Shown piece after piece: positions 24,236 through 33,938 of a stretch of 64,000 nucleotides of DNA (the stretch's first letter is position 1; every line of letters begins with the position of its first letter). The notes under the pieces were generated by a model. The model worked only from the letters and a program-made list of their open reading frames with translations, was not told the DNA's origin and did no database searches. This stretch comes from Dicyema japonicum (lineage: Eukaryota > Dicyemida > Rhombozoa > Dicyemidae), in the NCBI GenBank assembly GCA_011109175.1, contig RDEW01000045.1, forward strand, positions 295,367 to 359,366. The letters are read 5' to 3'. The position numbers were made by a program, and so were the translations under genes.

Positions 24236-25002
24236 AAATTGTGGTTTATGTGATACATTGTGGCATTTGAACAATTGTGCCTCCACTCGGCAGTTTCACG
24301 AATCTTACAAAATAAGTTCTACAAGGGTCTGTTATCTCCCATAGCCTTTACAACCTGAGGAACATTCCGACTACTCCAAACAATGACAGTGTCTGTGAGT
24401 CATTAAGATCCACCGACCATCTACACTGTGAAACGAGGATTTTTTATGTTGCCGATAATTTGAAGATGCGAGGCTTACAGTTTCTGCGGCAGTATTTAGA
24501 TTCTGACCAATAAATTGTTTCGATCCTTAAGTCTGGAAACCATAGGAATATCCGACGAACTATCTTCGACCTACAAAGAACTCTATCGAGGATCCACCAA
24601 CCCACAGTCTGGAAGACATGGGCAAACAAAATACTCAACTTCGTAACTACCGACACAATAAGAAAGCTAATCAATCCCTCTGAATCCGCTCTGTGATTCT
24701 TAAATGACTACCTGTGGACATCACCCTTCCCTGAAAAACTACGGAAACCTATAGACACTCTTCTCATGCCCGGACCCATCCAAACCAGACATACTAGATC
24801 TCTTGGAGCGACCCATTGACGTAACTTTTTTTGTCCGCCAGTTTCTTATGATAGTGAAGTTGAGATAAATAATTGCTGTGATAACATTGAACTACATCCT
24901 GGTCCTGGTAATACCCTAACTAAAACCAATCGTTAAGTAAGCAAAACCTATGGATAAAAAGTAAGTTATAATAAAGTAAACACTGCAAATTAAGTGATGG
25001 GA
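24236..25002. other. Unassigned repeat-like sequence with a 2A-like motif
   Basis: No intact gene. Plus-strand codons at 24877-24906 read CDNIELHPGP, one or two residues away from the 2A consensus D[VI]ExNPGP seen in the LINE families F and H here. This suggests the 5' end of another LINE. The rest shows no recognisable domain. Confidence 0.45.
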
Positions 25003-26375
25003 GAAGTAATATTTATTTATTAAGGGGGGAAGTAATATGAAACGGTAGAGCTGACAACCGACTTCTACTCCGAGTGTCTCCCAAAGAAATAAATAAACAC
25101 AGGGTCATCTCTGAAGATAAGTACCAGATACTTTAGTGCGGTTTTTGAAACTTCGAATAAGATTTTCGATAGTAACGCCAACTTTGCAAATTTTTCCTTT
25201 CAACCATAGGGAATTGGCATACGAAGATTTATCCCGTAAGCATGCTTTATAGAAGAATTACGCGTATTCTCTATTTTCTTTAGCATTGAGTCTCTCCTTT
25301 TTGAGTCGTACAATCTTCTAACCGTATGCATGCAGTAGCATTGCGGAATTGAAGACATAAACAAAGGTCTCTGGATCGAGCTTTAATTTCCTCGTTAATA
25401 TTGCCTCACTCGTCAATTAGGAGGCCAAGGTATTTCATAGTATTCTTCAGGGGTATGTCTTGTAATGTGTTCTTTTGGTTGACTAGCCTCCTGCTTCCAG
25501 TTATCCTCACCAGACCAGACTTCTCATGTGCCACTGAAAGAAAGTTCTCACTACACCTCTCTTCGATCTGTACCATGTCGTTTCTCTCATACCAAAGGGT
25601 TTAAAGAGACATCATAAATTATGACGTCATCATCGTATATCAAGATTTCTGTCGTGGGTTTTCTAGGCAAATCTCTTTACTCATTACAATGTTGAATAGT
25701 AGAGGACTGAGCACTAAAGTCTACGGACACCTCTTCTCAGCCAAATTTCACGAGACTCATAGTTTAAAAAATTAACAATTGACCGTCTGTCCAAGAGCAA
25801 ACTTCGTATACAAAAATAAAGTTCCTTTTAAACACCACATTTCGCAACACAGATAATAATTGCAAAGTGCCACAAACTGTCGAAAGCTTTGGATATATTA
25901 AGGCAGACTGCGGTCAAACTTCCTTCAGTTCCAAAGCTTTCACAATTGACGCGTTAATAATGTACATACGATCTCCACATGAGTGATATTTGCGAAAACC
26001 CCACTAATGGTCTTTTAACATATCACCACGTTTTGTGTTCAGAGAGTTTATTAAATACTATTCTTTCCATAATTTTTGAGATTGTTGGCATAAGGCTTAT
26101 GGGCCAATAACTAATTAAGTATTCCCAAATTTTAGTATCATCTGTCAATTTCCACGGAAAGGTATATGATCTAACATGATAATGCACGTATATAGACGTC
26201 CCAGATATTCATAGAGTGTCCGGGGTGTTTCTTTGAACAAACACATAGCAATCTGTCCTTTCCGGAATCATTTTCTTAGTGCATTTTATCACACCTTTAA
26301 CTTATTAGGCATAGGGCTGTGACGGAGTAGTAAAGAACTAATTACTTTTATCAGTTTTTCTATTAGAAAAAAATG
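25003..26375 (-). pseudogene. Family D R1/I-like LINE, minus copy
   Basis: Minus-strand RT relic with CLNISKAFDSLWH, a WLRRGV-like block and ILIYDDDVIIYD at the catalytic box, then KSGLVRITGSRR. The first 800 bp (25003-25815) is highly similar, in inverted orientation, to the plus copy at 27505-28306. Many stops and frameshifts. Its 3' end starts next to an AAGTAATATTTATTTATT tract. Confidence 0.7.
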
Positions 26376-26379
26376 GCCA

Positions 26380-27390
26380 ATTTTGAAAGTTCATCCCAAA
26401 ATAGACGAAGTGAACGGCTGCTTCACATCCAAGAAGAACTCCGACTCCAACTTGACTGAGAAGTAAGGATTTTGACAAGATTGACGTAGAAAATCTGGAA
26501 ACAATCTTGGCTGTAGTCTCTTAAAGGTGGAATCCGACTGCGATCGGGTGGATTCCACCTCCCTTCTTATCGACTGCAATCAGACTAGCCGAAAACAAGA
26601 TATGATGTATCAAATTAGGCAAATGTCCAGATAATATCCTGTTCATAAGAGAAGTGAGTGAGAAGGAGAGACGACATGCTTAGTCTCCAATAGTCGGTGG
26701 CCGGGCCTTAAGCCATCGAGACCTCCTCTGTTACTTGGTGCAAAGTTCCATAACGCCGTGATGACATCCTCAGGCGACGTGGTCAAAGGGGTCACTTTTG
26801 ATGGTGGGTAAACAGTAGCGTAGGTCATTCGGAGAGGGTGGATGCTTCTCCAATAGAATCTTGTAAGATCAGCAGTTGGATTGCGTGGTCCACCTGCGAG
26901 TGAGAGGGCCTTCAATGCGGATCGGGTTCCTCTTTCAAGCAACTTCGATCGTCCTTCTTAGGCGAAAAATCTCCGTTTCCCGAGTTGAACTTCGAGTCTC
27001 AATTAAACGGATGCAAATGGACGGGAGGTCCGTAAAGTGAGTTCCATCGTCGATTACTTTGGTTAAGGCTTCGGCAGCTAGGGGGCGTGTTGTTTTTGCG
27101 ATCTTCACCGGGATACTTCTCGATGAACGGCGTTCATTGATAAGTTTGAGTAGCGCGAATCTGGATCCAAATGGGAAAGGTCTTCTCCGGAGGTGTATGC
27201 ACTCGCGTGGCCATTAGGAAACTCTCAGTCAATTCCAAGGCACGAGCGGCAGTGCCATATTCCAAGGGCGCGGATGGAAGCCTGAGAGAGCTTCAAACAC
27301 CCGAGGTGAAAGAAGCCTCCACAGGCAGAACAAGAAATTCCGAACTTTCTCAAATTGCTCATGTCGCAGGCAGAGCAATTAGACGATGAC
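26380..27390 (-). pseudogene. Family A LINE, 5' part with PHD finger
   Basis: Read leftward from 27390: a PHD finger (CSACDMSNLRKFGISCSAC, FHLGC, CRSC), then IPVKIAKTTRPLA, the pre-RT segment with GGLDGLRPGH, and the start of the RT (RILSGHLPNLIHHILFSA, GGGIHPIAVGF, QVGVGV). It corresponds to the first two thirds of the 6453-9125 copy. It stops at about 26380, so the palm and the 3' half are missing. Confidence 0.75.
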
Positions 27391-27419
27391 TTTTCAAGTA
27401 ACATTCCACTGAATCAACA

Positions 27420-28310
27420 ATAGGTGAAAGTCAAGAATAAAGAAAATCTCAATAGGCAAAAATACTCAATAGGCGAAAATGTGGGATTGAAAAGGAACTC
27501 TATTTTTGGATACAAAGTTTGCTCTCGAATAGACGGTCAATTGTTATTTTTTTAAACTATGAATCTCGTGAAATTTGGTTGAGAAGAGGTGTACCTCAAG
27601 GTTCAGTGTTCAGTCCTCTATTATTTAACATTGTAATGATGAATTGCCTTCCCCAGAAAACCCACGTACAGAAATTTTGATATACGCTGATGACGTCATA
27701 ATTTATTATGTTTCTTTAAACCCTTTGGTATCTGAGAAACGTTTGAAAACGTACATGGACCAGATTGAAAGTGGTGCAATGAAAACTTCCTTTCGGTGGC
27801 ACGTGAGAAGTCTGGTATGCTGAGGATAACTGGAAGCAGGAGGATGGCTAACCTAAAGAGCGCTTGTTAAAAGACATACCTCGGAAGAAGACTATGGCCT
27901 CCTAATTGACGAGGGAGGTATTTTATGGAACATGCTAAAATACTAAAGAAAAAGCTACGAACGCTCTTTACTGCGTTAGAAAATTAAAGCTCGAGCCGGA
28001 GACCTTTGTTTATGTCTTCAACACTGCGATACTACCTGCAATGTTATACGGTTTAGAAGGATAGTACGATTCGAAAAGCGAAATTTTGCTCTAAAGCTTG
28101 CTTACGAGATAAGTCCTCGTATGCCAATTCTCCTATGGTTGGAAGGAAAATGTGCAAGGGCGAACTATCTAAAATCTTATTCGAAGGTTCAAAATCGCAT
28201 ATCTTCAAGATGACCCTGTGTTTACGGATTTTTTGGGGGAGTCGGGGTAGAAGTCGGTTGGCATTCCCTACCGTTTCATATTACTTCCCCCATCACTTAA
28301 TTTACAGTGC
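27420..28310 (+). pseudogene. Family D R1/I-like LINE, plus copy
   Basis: RT 3' half with WLRRGVPQGSVFSPLLFN and an ILIYADDVIIYY catalytic box, followed by EKSGMLRITGSRRM, TYLGLLIDEGG-like and PAMLYGLEG thumb motifs. An AT-rich tail ends near 28310. It forms a long inverted repeat with 25003-25815. Frame is lost several times. Confidence 0.7.
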
Positions 28311-28519
28311 TTTTTCTTTATAATAACCTACCTTAACCTCGATTGTTTACTGTCCAAGCGGCAGTAATATAATGTTTGTTAAGTTCGATACTTAATGAGT
28401 CGTATTTACCGTCTCAACCGGTAATCGTTACTTTCGGTCATACGGTTAAACGGCTTTAACAGTTAAATTGATTTTACGGATCATTACCAACCTGGAGTCG
28501 TTGTCAACGGTCACGATAA

Positions 28520-29812
28520 TAATTATTATTATTAAAAACCAAAAATCACCGACAAATTAAATAAATACATAGCCGTCAGGTGATTCCGCCGCCTCGAGTA
28601 GCCATCTCATTCTTGCTCACAGTTCTTCTCTGGTTCCAACGCATTTCCGGATTGGGCGGGGGTTTCTAATTTTTTGAGGGTAGTAAGGCTCCGGTTTTCC
28701 TCACTAATTCCTCAAAAGGTGTAGGGTTTAGAGGTGTCCAAGAAAACCTTTTGCTAAGCCTTACTGGCCATTTTTGGAAGGTATTGATTTTTCTATATTT
28801 CTGTTTGATAGGTTGGTTTCCCCATGCAGCACCCGTAAGTTAGAGACGGTTGAATATACTACACGTAGAGCGAGTCCAAATTTGAGTTGAAACACCCATT
28901 ATATTGTCCAAAGATTTTAACAAAATTTATCTTTCGTTGTGCCGAAGAGATGACGTTGTCGATGTGTTTGCTGAAGATCAAGAGTGGGTCGTATGTTACG
29001 CTCAGTATCTTGACCGAGTTGGTCGTGAGGATTGAGTTTCCATTTATGGTTACACATGTAGTGGAGTTTGTCAATCTTCTGTTGTTAAAATTGTTGTATA
29101 AGACTTTTCGGGACTTGTATGTAGAATGTTCTTAACGAGCCAACAGTTCAGATCGTCAAGAGCTTGTATCCGGAAACAGCAGTATGACGCACTGTCTTTG
29201 ACTGCGACGATTATATCATCCGCATATGTCAGAACCAGAGTATCGTAACTGGTAAGGGAGGGCATATCATTTAGGAATTGGTTGAACAGGTTGTGGTGAC
29301 AGTGGAGATCCTTGAAGACCCCATTTGAAGGAACTTGGTCACTGATCTAGTTTTTCCAGCAGTTACTCTTCCTCTTCTTCAATTTAGGAAATTTGCGATC
29401 CAGATTTTCAGGTTGTTTGGAATTTTTGACGTAAAGATCTTCCTTTTCAAAAGCTTTTTTGGGACAGGTCGAAAGCTTTTTCTATATCGATGGAGCATAA
29501 CAAAGATTTCTGATGAGGTTTGCGCTTTAGGCCATCTTGATGAAATTTGATAGGCATGTAAGATGCATTTTTGTGGAGTGTCCTTTTCTGAATCCGTGTT
29601 GAAAAGGTGCATCAGGAAAGTATGGTTTGATTAGTTCAAGAATCAGCTTTTCCAAAAGTTTTGATGTAACACATAGGAGAGATATTAATATGCATGAGGC
29701 TGATGATCCCTTTGGTCGCCCGGGTTTCAGAATAGGTCGTATGTTTGATAGCTTCCATATGGAATGAATACATTTTTGTTGATTGAAAAGTTGAAAATTT
29801 AGGTAAGGGCCA
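28520..29812 (-). pseudogene. Family F Jockey/CR1-like LINE, 3' third
   Basis: Minus strand: SNIRPILKPGRPKGSS, ISLLCVTSKLLEKLI, FQHGFRKGHSTKMHL, then LTYADDIIVAVKDSAS (catalytic YADD), a thumb with NSILTTNSVKILSVTYDPL, and a C terminus like ARMRWLLEAAESPDG near 28600. The tail is (TAA)n-like at about 28520-28545. It is the continuation of 32036-32294 and 33939-34775, separated by the MULE and Ginger insertions. Confidence 0.8.
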
Positions 29813-29821
29813 TGATAGCAT
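29813..29821. repeat. MULE target-site duplication, left
   Basis: TGATAGCAT, exact copy at 32027-32035. Confidence 0.88.
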
Positions 29822-30158
29822 GGTTGTAGGAAAAAAAGTCAAGTGGAAAAAAGGTCAAGCGGAAAAAAAGTCAAGTCCGTAAGCGGAAAAAAGGTCAAGC
29901 GGAAAAAAAGTCAAGTCCGTAAGCGGAAAAAAGTCAAGCGGAAAAAAAGTCAAGTTGTCTTTTTTTAGTTTATATCGCATTTTTGTGATACTACTAGCAT
30001 CTTTTAATTTTTAAAAATTTTTTCAATACTTGACTTTTTTTCCGCTTGACTTTTTTTCCATTTTTGAAAATTTTTCCCTTATAAATTTTCGAAATTTAGC
30101 GCAAAACGGAAAAAAAGTCAAGTCCGTAATTTCGTTAACGGACTTGACTTTTTTTCCG
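29822..30158. repeat. Left terminal inverted repeat of the MULE
   Basis: Starts GGTTGTAGGAAAAAAAGTC, continues with several tandem GCGGAAAAAAAGTCAAGTCC modules, then a unique 160-bp part. It ends in a hairpin with 21-bp perfect arms (30107-30127 and 30138-30158) around a 10-base loop. The inner 220 bp matches 31802-32020 in reverse complement with few differences. Confidence 0.88.
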
Positions 30159-30473
30159 TTTATAAATTAAAATTTTTATTCATGATCGTTTTATTTTAAA
30201 GTAAGCGAGTTTAGAATAACAAATTATTTAAATAGTTAATTTTGGCTAATGTTAATGCTTTAGTTTGTAATTGCATTAAAATGTCCCGCCACAACTAAAA
30301 CTACACGTGGTTTGAAATAAATTCTAAAAATAAAACAGATTTTTTCTACTTTTAAAATTTTTTAAAATGTTATAAACATATGATTTTTATTTAACGTGAA
30401 TCAAGGGATTATTTAATGTGAATCAAAAGAATATTTAATATTCCATGCAATTGCTTTTAGGGCTTCTACTGTT

Positions 30474-30755
30474 TTAGATTTGTAAGGGATTTTCTTGACT
30501 TGTTTTAGCAATAAGTTTTGTTTCGTTGCACAATTTCATCAGTTTTATTTGACTTTCGTCAAATTCGTGATTGTGAGAAATTCCTTCTTTGGAAAATTCA
30601 AAATTATGATCTGTTCTTAGGCTTCCTCTGCATCTTTGTGAAGATTTTTTCACACATTTAAAAATTATATAGTTTTTTGTCACGAGTGCTTTTGTATACA
30701 TAAAACCCTTAAAACAAATTTTCTTTCCTCCTTTGTTAGTTAATATTATCTCCAT
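30474..30755 (-). pseudogene. FLYWCH-type zinc-finger protein of the MULE
   Basis: 93 codons from an ATG. The pattern fits a FLYWCH finger: TNKGGKKICFKGFMY, then a C with YIIFKC, a second C in RCRGSLR, and HNH near the end of the fold. FLYWCH domains are the usual DNA-binding N terminus of animal MULE transposases. No DDE transposase domain follows, so this is a remnant of the parental element's transposase. Confidence 0.75.
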
Positions 30756-30913
30756 TTTGTCTCTTATTTTTGGGCAAGCATAATATTTAAAATATGCCTA
30801 ATTATAACCTTAAAATCCGTATATTGATTAAGTCAAAAAGATTAAACCAAAGCGAAAAAAGTCAAGGTCAAAAAGATTAAACCAAAGCGAAAAAAGTTAA
30901 GTCAATTTTATTA

Positions 30914-31098
30914 GGAATCCTTGGCCCCCAAGCAGATGAGTTGGTTCGTAAGATCGGCTCCATGATTCAAGCTGTGACCAAGGATCCGCGAGAGACTAGT
31001 TGGTTCCGAGAACGTATCTCGTTGGCTATTGTTAGGGGAAATAGCATGGCCATTCAGATGCCTTAATTTAATTTTTTATTTATTTGATAATAAAAAAA
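30914..31098 (+). mobile_element. Family A LINE 3' tail inside the MULE
   Basis: Plus-strand reading ILGPQADELVRKIG then FRERISLAIVRGNS and a stop: the C terminus of family A, matching 9.37-9.48 kb. It is flanked by a 10-bp direct repeat AATTTTATTA (30904-30913 and 31099-31108), a good target-site duplication. The insert is only about 185 bp, a severe 5' truncation. Confidence 0.75.
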
Positions 31099-31114
31099 AA
31101 TTTTATTACACTGA

Positions 31115-31261
31115 ATCCCATAAATGTTGACCCAATTCCCATAAATGTTGACCCAATTCCCATAAATGATGACCCAATTCCCATAAGTGTTGTCCCAATT
31201 CCCATAAATGATGACCCAAATCCCATAAATGATGACCCAATTCCCATAAATGATGTCCAAA
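31115..31261. repeat. Left 21-bp repeat array (MITE TIR)
   Basis: Seven units of about 21 bp with core CCCATAAATG. The fourth unit carries CCCATAAGTGTTGT, a variant mirrored in the right array. Confidence 0.85.
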
Positions 31262-31595
31262 TTATATACTAATAAATAATTTAGGAAAAAAGTATTTTAT
31301 TCAATTAATCTGTTATTAATTCCATTTACCCTTTCCCAAAAACTGTAATATGAGGACAAATTTCAAACAAGAAAAAAAGTTTTCAATTGGGTTCAAGTCA
31401 GTTGAATAAGGGGGTAAATAAAATGTTGTAACACATTTGTATACACCTATTCAAACTCTTTTTACTGATCGAAGTGATAAATAGACTTTCGTTCATAAAA
31501 ACCTTGCGACTTCTCATATCTGTATTAGTTGATTAACAAATCTAAAAAATTAAAATTTTTAAAATATAGATTTACTTGTGTATTATTTATATATA

Positions 31596-31745
31596 TAACT
31601 TGGACATCATTTATGGGAATTGGGTCATCATTTATGGGAATTGGGACATCATTTATGGGAATTGGGACAACACTTATGGGAATTGGGACATCATTTATGG
31701 GAATTGGGTCAACATTTATGGGAATTGGGTCAACATTTATGGGAT
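31596..31745. repeat. Right 21-bp repeat array (MITE TIR)
   Basis: Reverse-complement counterpart of 31115-31261 in the same unit order, including the mirrored ACAACACTTATGGG variant unit. Confidence 0.85.
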
Positions 31746-31801
31746 TGAGTGTATTACCTTGAAATTCTTAAATTGATTTAGTCAAAGCGATTATACCAAA
31801 G

Positions 31802-32026
31802 CGGAAAAAAAGTCAAGTCCGTGATTTCGTTAGCGGACTTGACTTTTTTTCCATTTTGCGCTAAATTTCGAAAATTTATAAGGAAAAATTTTCAAAAATA
31901 GAAAAAAAGTCAAGCGGAAAAAAAGTCAAGTATTGAAAAAATTTTTAAAAATTAAAAGATGCTAGTAGTATCACAAAAATGCGATATAAACTAAAAAAAG
32001 ACGACTTGACTTTTTTTCCGCACTCC
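31802..32026. repeat. Right terminal inverted repeat of the MULE
   Basis: Reverse complement begins GGAGTGCGGAAAAAAAGTC. It has one fewer set of outer modules than the left repeat and carries the equivalent inner hairpin (arms at about 31802-31821 and 31834-31852, 12-base loop). Confidence 0.88.
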
Positions 32027-32035
32027 TGATAGCAT
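32027..32035. repeat. MULE target-site duplication, right
   Basis: TGATAGCAT, exact copy of 29813-29821; LINE F resumes directly after it. Confidence 0.88.
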
Positions 32036-32294
32036 ATGGGTCTATGTTTTCAGAACTATTGCAGGGATTCCGTCCGGACCACTGGAATAAGTCGACTTTT
32101 GACCCTTGACCATATTCTGTACGTTCTCCACAGAGAGGACAATCGGAGAGGTGGCTCTTTTAGGTTTAGGGGCTAGGATGGGTAAACCTTCGATTTTCTT
32201 GTGTGGATTAAATTCGTGGAGGAATAGTACTTCATAAGTTTGTTGAAGAAGATCTTGTTTTCCATTTCATCACGTGTGGTTGGGTTTTCAGCGT
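32036..32294 (-). pseudogene. Family F LINE, middle segment
   Basis: Minus strand: FNPHKKIEGLPILAPKPKRA, VLSVENVQNMVKGQK and SSGPDGIPAIVLK, the entry to the RT domain. It joins directly to 28520-29812 across the MULE and to 33939-34775 across the Ginger element. Frameshifted. Confidence 0.75.
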
Positions 32295-32639
32295 TAATAT
32301 GTCACATGGGCCAAGCGTTACCTATGGGCAGCCTGTTACATTAACCTTGAACCAAGATTAACTTCAATTAATTTTATAAATGATTTATTAACCACAAAAA
32401 ATTAAATTTAAGTAACTTTTTTTAGTCTACTCATTAATACAGTCGACATTTCTCCTTTCGAATTTTTTATCTATCAAATTAAACTATTTAAAACTACCTC
32501 CACGCGATTATTCGATAAAATAATAATTATTTCTGCAACTGGATAATACTGAGACTCAAACTTATCCAGTCGCAATGAGGGATTTGTTCCAAAGTCCTTT
32601 TTAGCCCGAACCTATTTATTAATAAGTATAACCATTAAT

Positions 32640-33630
32640 TATTGAATTTATTCCCTTAATTCCTCGATATCTTTCGAAGGACTTTCGTTAGAAAATGAAT
32701 GGACCGATATGTTGTAACTGTAGACAGCACCTTCTAATTTATCAAGCCACTTTTTTTCACTGTTATCCAGCATTTTTGACAACTTCCTCGTGATCGTCTG
32801 ATTAAATCTTTCAACAATTCCTTGTGCCCGTGAATTGTTAGGCCTTCCGTGAATTTGATTAATTTTAAAATCTTCGCAAAGTTTTGTTATTTTTTGATTT
32901 TTAAATTCAGAACCATTGTCCGACTAAAGAAATTTACATGGCCCATTCAGGCGGAACAAAGATCTTAAGTTTTCACATACTTCTTTACCAGACTTATTAT
33001 AGAGTGGTCGTACAAAAGCGAATCTATAAATTAAAAAAAAACCAACCTACCATATATGTCAATGACCGTTAAAATCCATTGAAATTTTCATTTAATGTTG
33101 AAAATTTTTCAGGTCTATTAGATCTACCTGAAAACGTTCATTTAGAGAAGAAGCAAACACATGGTGATTTATATCTCCAATCTACAATTATAAAAAATCA
33201 CGAACTTTTAAAGGACGCGAAAATTTGCAGACTTCACAATTTCGAATGACTTTTCTGATAATCTCATTCTTTACAGTGAAGTATCTTTGTCGACATTCAT
33301 ACTCAATTTTATTGACTCCTCCGTGTGAAAACTCGTGCAACGATTTCGCAACATGCTCCATTTCGGTTTCATTATCCAGGGATATGACTAACTTGGGATC
33401 AGTTGATTTAAGATACAGTCTAAAATTATTGCAAATTTACAATACCTGTCATTGATAATAGAAAAATTCTGTATCTTCTTTACAAGCCTATATTTTCGGT
33501 GCCTCGGAAGATTTTCGGGAAATTTATCATGCAAAGCATCTTTTAAAGTTTGATATTCAACGCAATCTTTCACAAAACCCTTGTAAGAAGCCATTGCAAC
33601 AAAATAATCTTCCATGCTATAAATCACGCT
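32640..33630 (-). pseudogene. Integrase (H2C2 zinc finger plus rve core)
   Basis: Read leftward, a short N-terminal piece (IYSMEDYFVAMASYKGF) leads to the zinc-binding motif HEFSHGG..IRNCEVCK. The catalytic core then shows VDLIDL (first Asp), SDNGSEF (second Asp) and QGIVERFNQ (Glu) with IHGRPNNSR before it, spacing as in retroviral-type integrases and closest to Ginger/KRBA2-like proteins. Stops and frame changes between these blocks mean it is not expressed as one protein. Confidence 0.75.
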
Positions 33631-33758
33631 AGAAATCTAGGTTTACCGCTATAAAAAAATAAAATCTTTATAATCATAACATTTATGAATAAAAAACTAA
33701 TTTAACAGGATTAAATCACAATATAAATCGGATATATAAAATTAAATGTCGGATAATC

Positions 33759-33865
33759 CAATGAGGGACTCATCCTCACCTTTGTCGGTCTGGGATCACT
33801 TAGTTAGATGAGAACTTTTATTTCTTTCTTTTTGACCCAGTGATCCTGGGGGTAATAATAATAAT
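33759..33865 (+). mobile_element. Very short LINE 3' tail with (AAT)n and TSD
   Basis: About 107 bp ending GACCCAGTGATCCTGGGGG followed by TAATAATAATAAT. A 14-bp direct repeat AATGTCGGATAATC flanks it at about 33745-33758 and just after the tail. The GACCCAGTGAT tail motif also ends the family E copy near 41.2 kb, so it is probably an extreme 5' truncation of that family. Confidence 0.7.
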
Positions 33866-33938
33866 AATGTCGGATAATCAAAAGACCTTTTCAAGGTCGA
33901 AAAATGTAACAGGCTGCCCATGCCCATGTGACATAATA

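Larger units (their letters stand above)
31109..31751. mobile_element. MITE with TIRs made of 21-bp repeats
   Basis: It is bounded by TA dinucleotides (31107-31108 and 31752-31753). It begins CACTGAATCCCATAAATG and ends with the reverse complement CACTCAATCCCATAAATG. Each TIR is about 155 bp and consists of seven diverged copies of a 21-bp unit (CCCAATTCCCATAAATGATG plus one base). Corresponding units in the two arms share the same variants. No coding capacity. The TA flank and CACT start suggest a Tc1/mariner-superfamily MITE (inference). Confidence 0.75.
29822..32026. mobile_element. MULE (Mutator-like) element with long TIRs and 9-bp TSD
   Basis: Exact 9-bp direct repeats TGATAGCAT flank it (29813-29821 and 32027-32035), the duplication size typical of Mutator elements. 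Terminal inverted repeats exceed 200 bp and are nearly identical (about 29940-30158 against 31802-32010 reversed). Both are built from GGAAAAAAAGTCAAG modules. The outer left end is extended by extra copies of that module. The interior retains only a FLYWCH-type zinc finger on the minus strand. A family A LINE tail and a MITE are nested inside. It interrupts LINE F, whose RT frame is contiguous across the TSD. Confidence 0.88.
32300..33933. mobile_element. Ginger-like element (integrase DNA transposon), degenerate
   Basis: TIRs begin TGTCACATGGGC and share GGGCAGCCTGTTACATT further in; the left one has about 13 extra bases. A 5-bp direct repeat TAATA flanks it (32295-32299 and 33934-33938). 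TGT..ACA ends, a short TSD, and an internal integrase with an H2C2 zinc finger but no gag, protease or RT fit Ginger transposons better than an LTR element. A 3' LINE tail is nested at 33759-33865. It interrupts LINE F. Confidence 0.78.

Noticed and set aside
31084-31272. ORF encoding repeated PINDDPIPIN-like peptide
   Set aside because: Opposite arm of the same 21-bp repeat MITE, not a gene.
31115-31745. Regularly spaced repeats resembling a CRISPR array
   Set aside because: Units are contiguous 21-mers without spacers, arranged as two inverted arms, in a eukaryotic genome.
31529-31776. ORFs encoding repeated GIGTSFMGIGTT-like or YGNWVIIYGNWD-like peptides
   Set aside because: They are translations of the 21-bp MITE repeat array, open only because the unit length is a multiple of three.
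32300-32340. Near-palindromic 41-bp TGTCAC...GTTACA block as a stand-alone regulatory site
   Set aside because: It is explained as the left TIR of the Ginger-like element, with its counterpart at 33904-33933.
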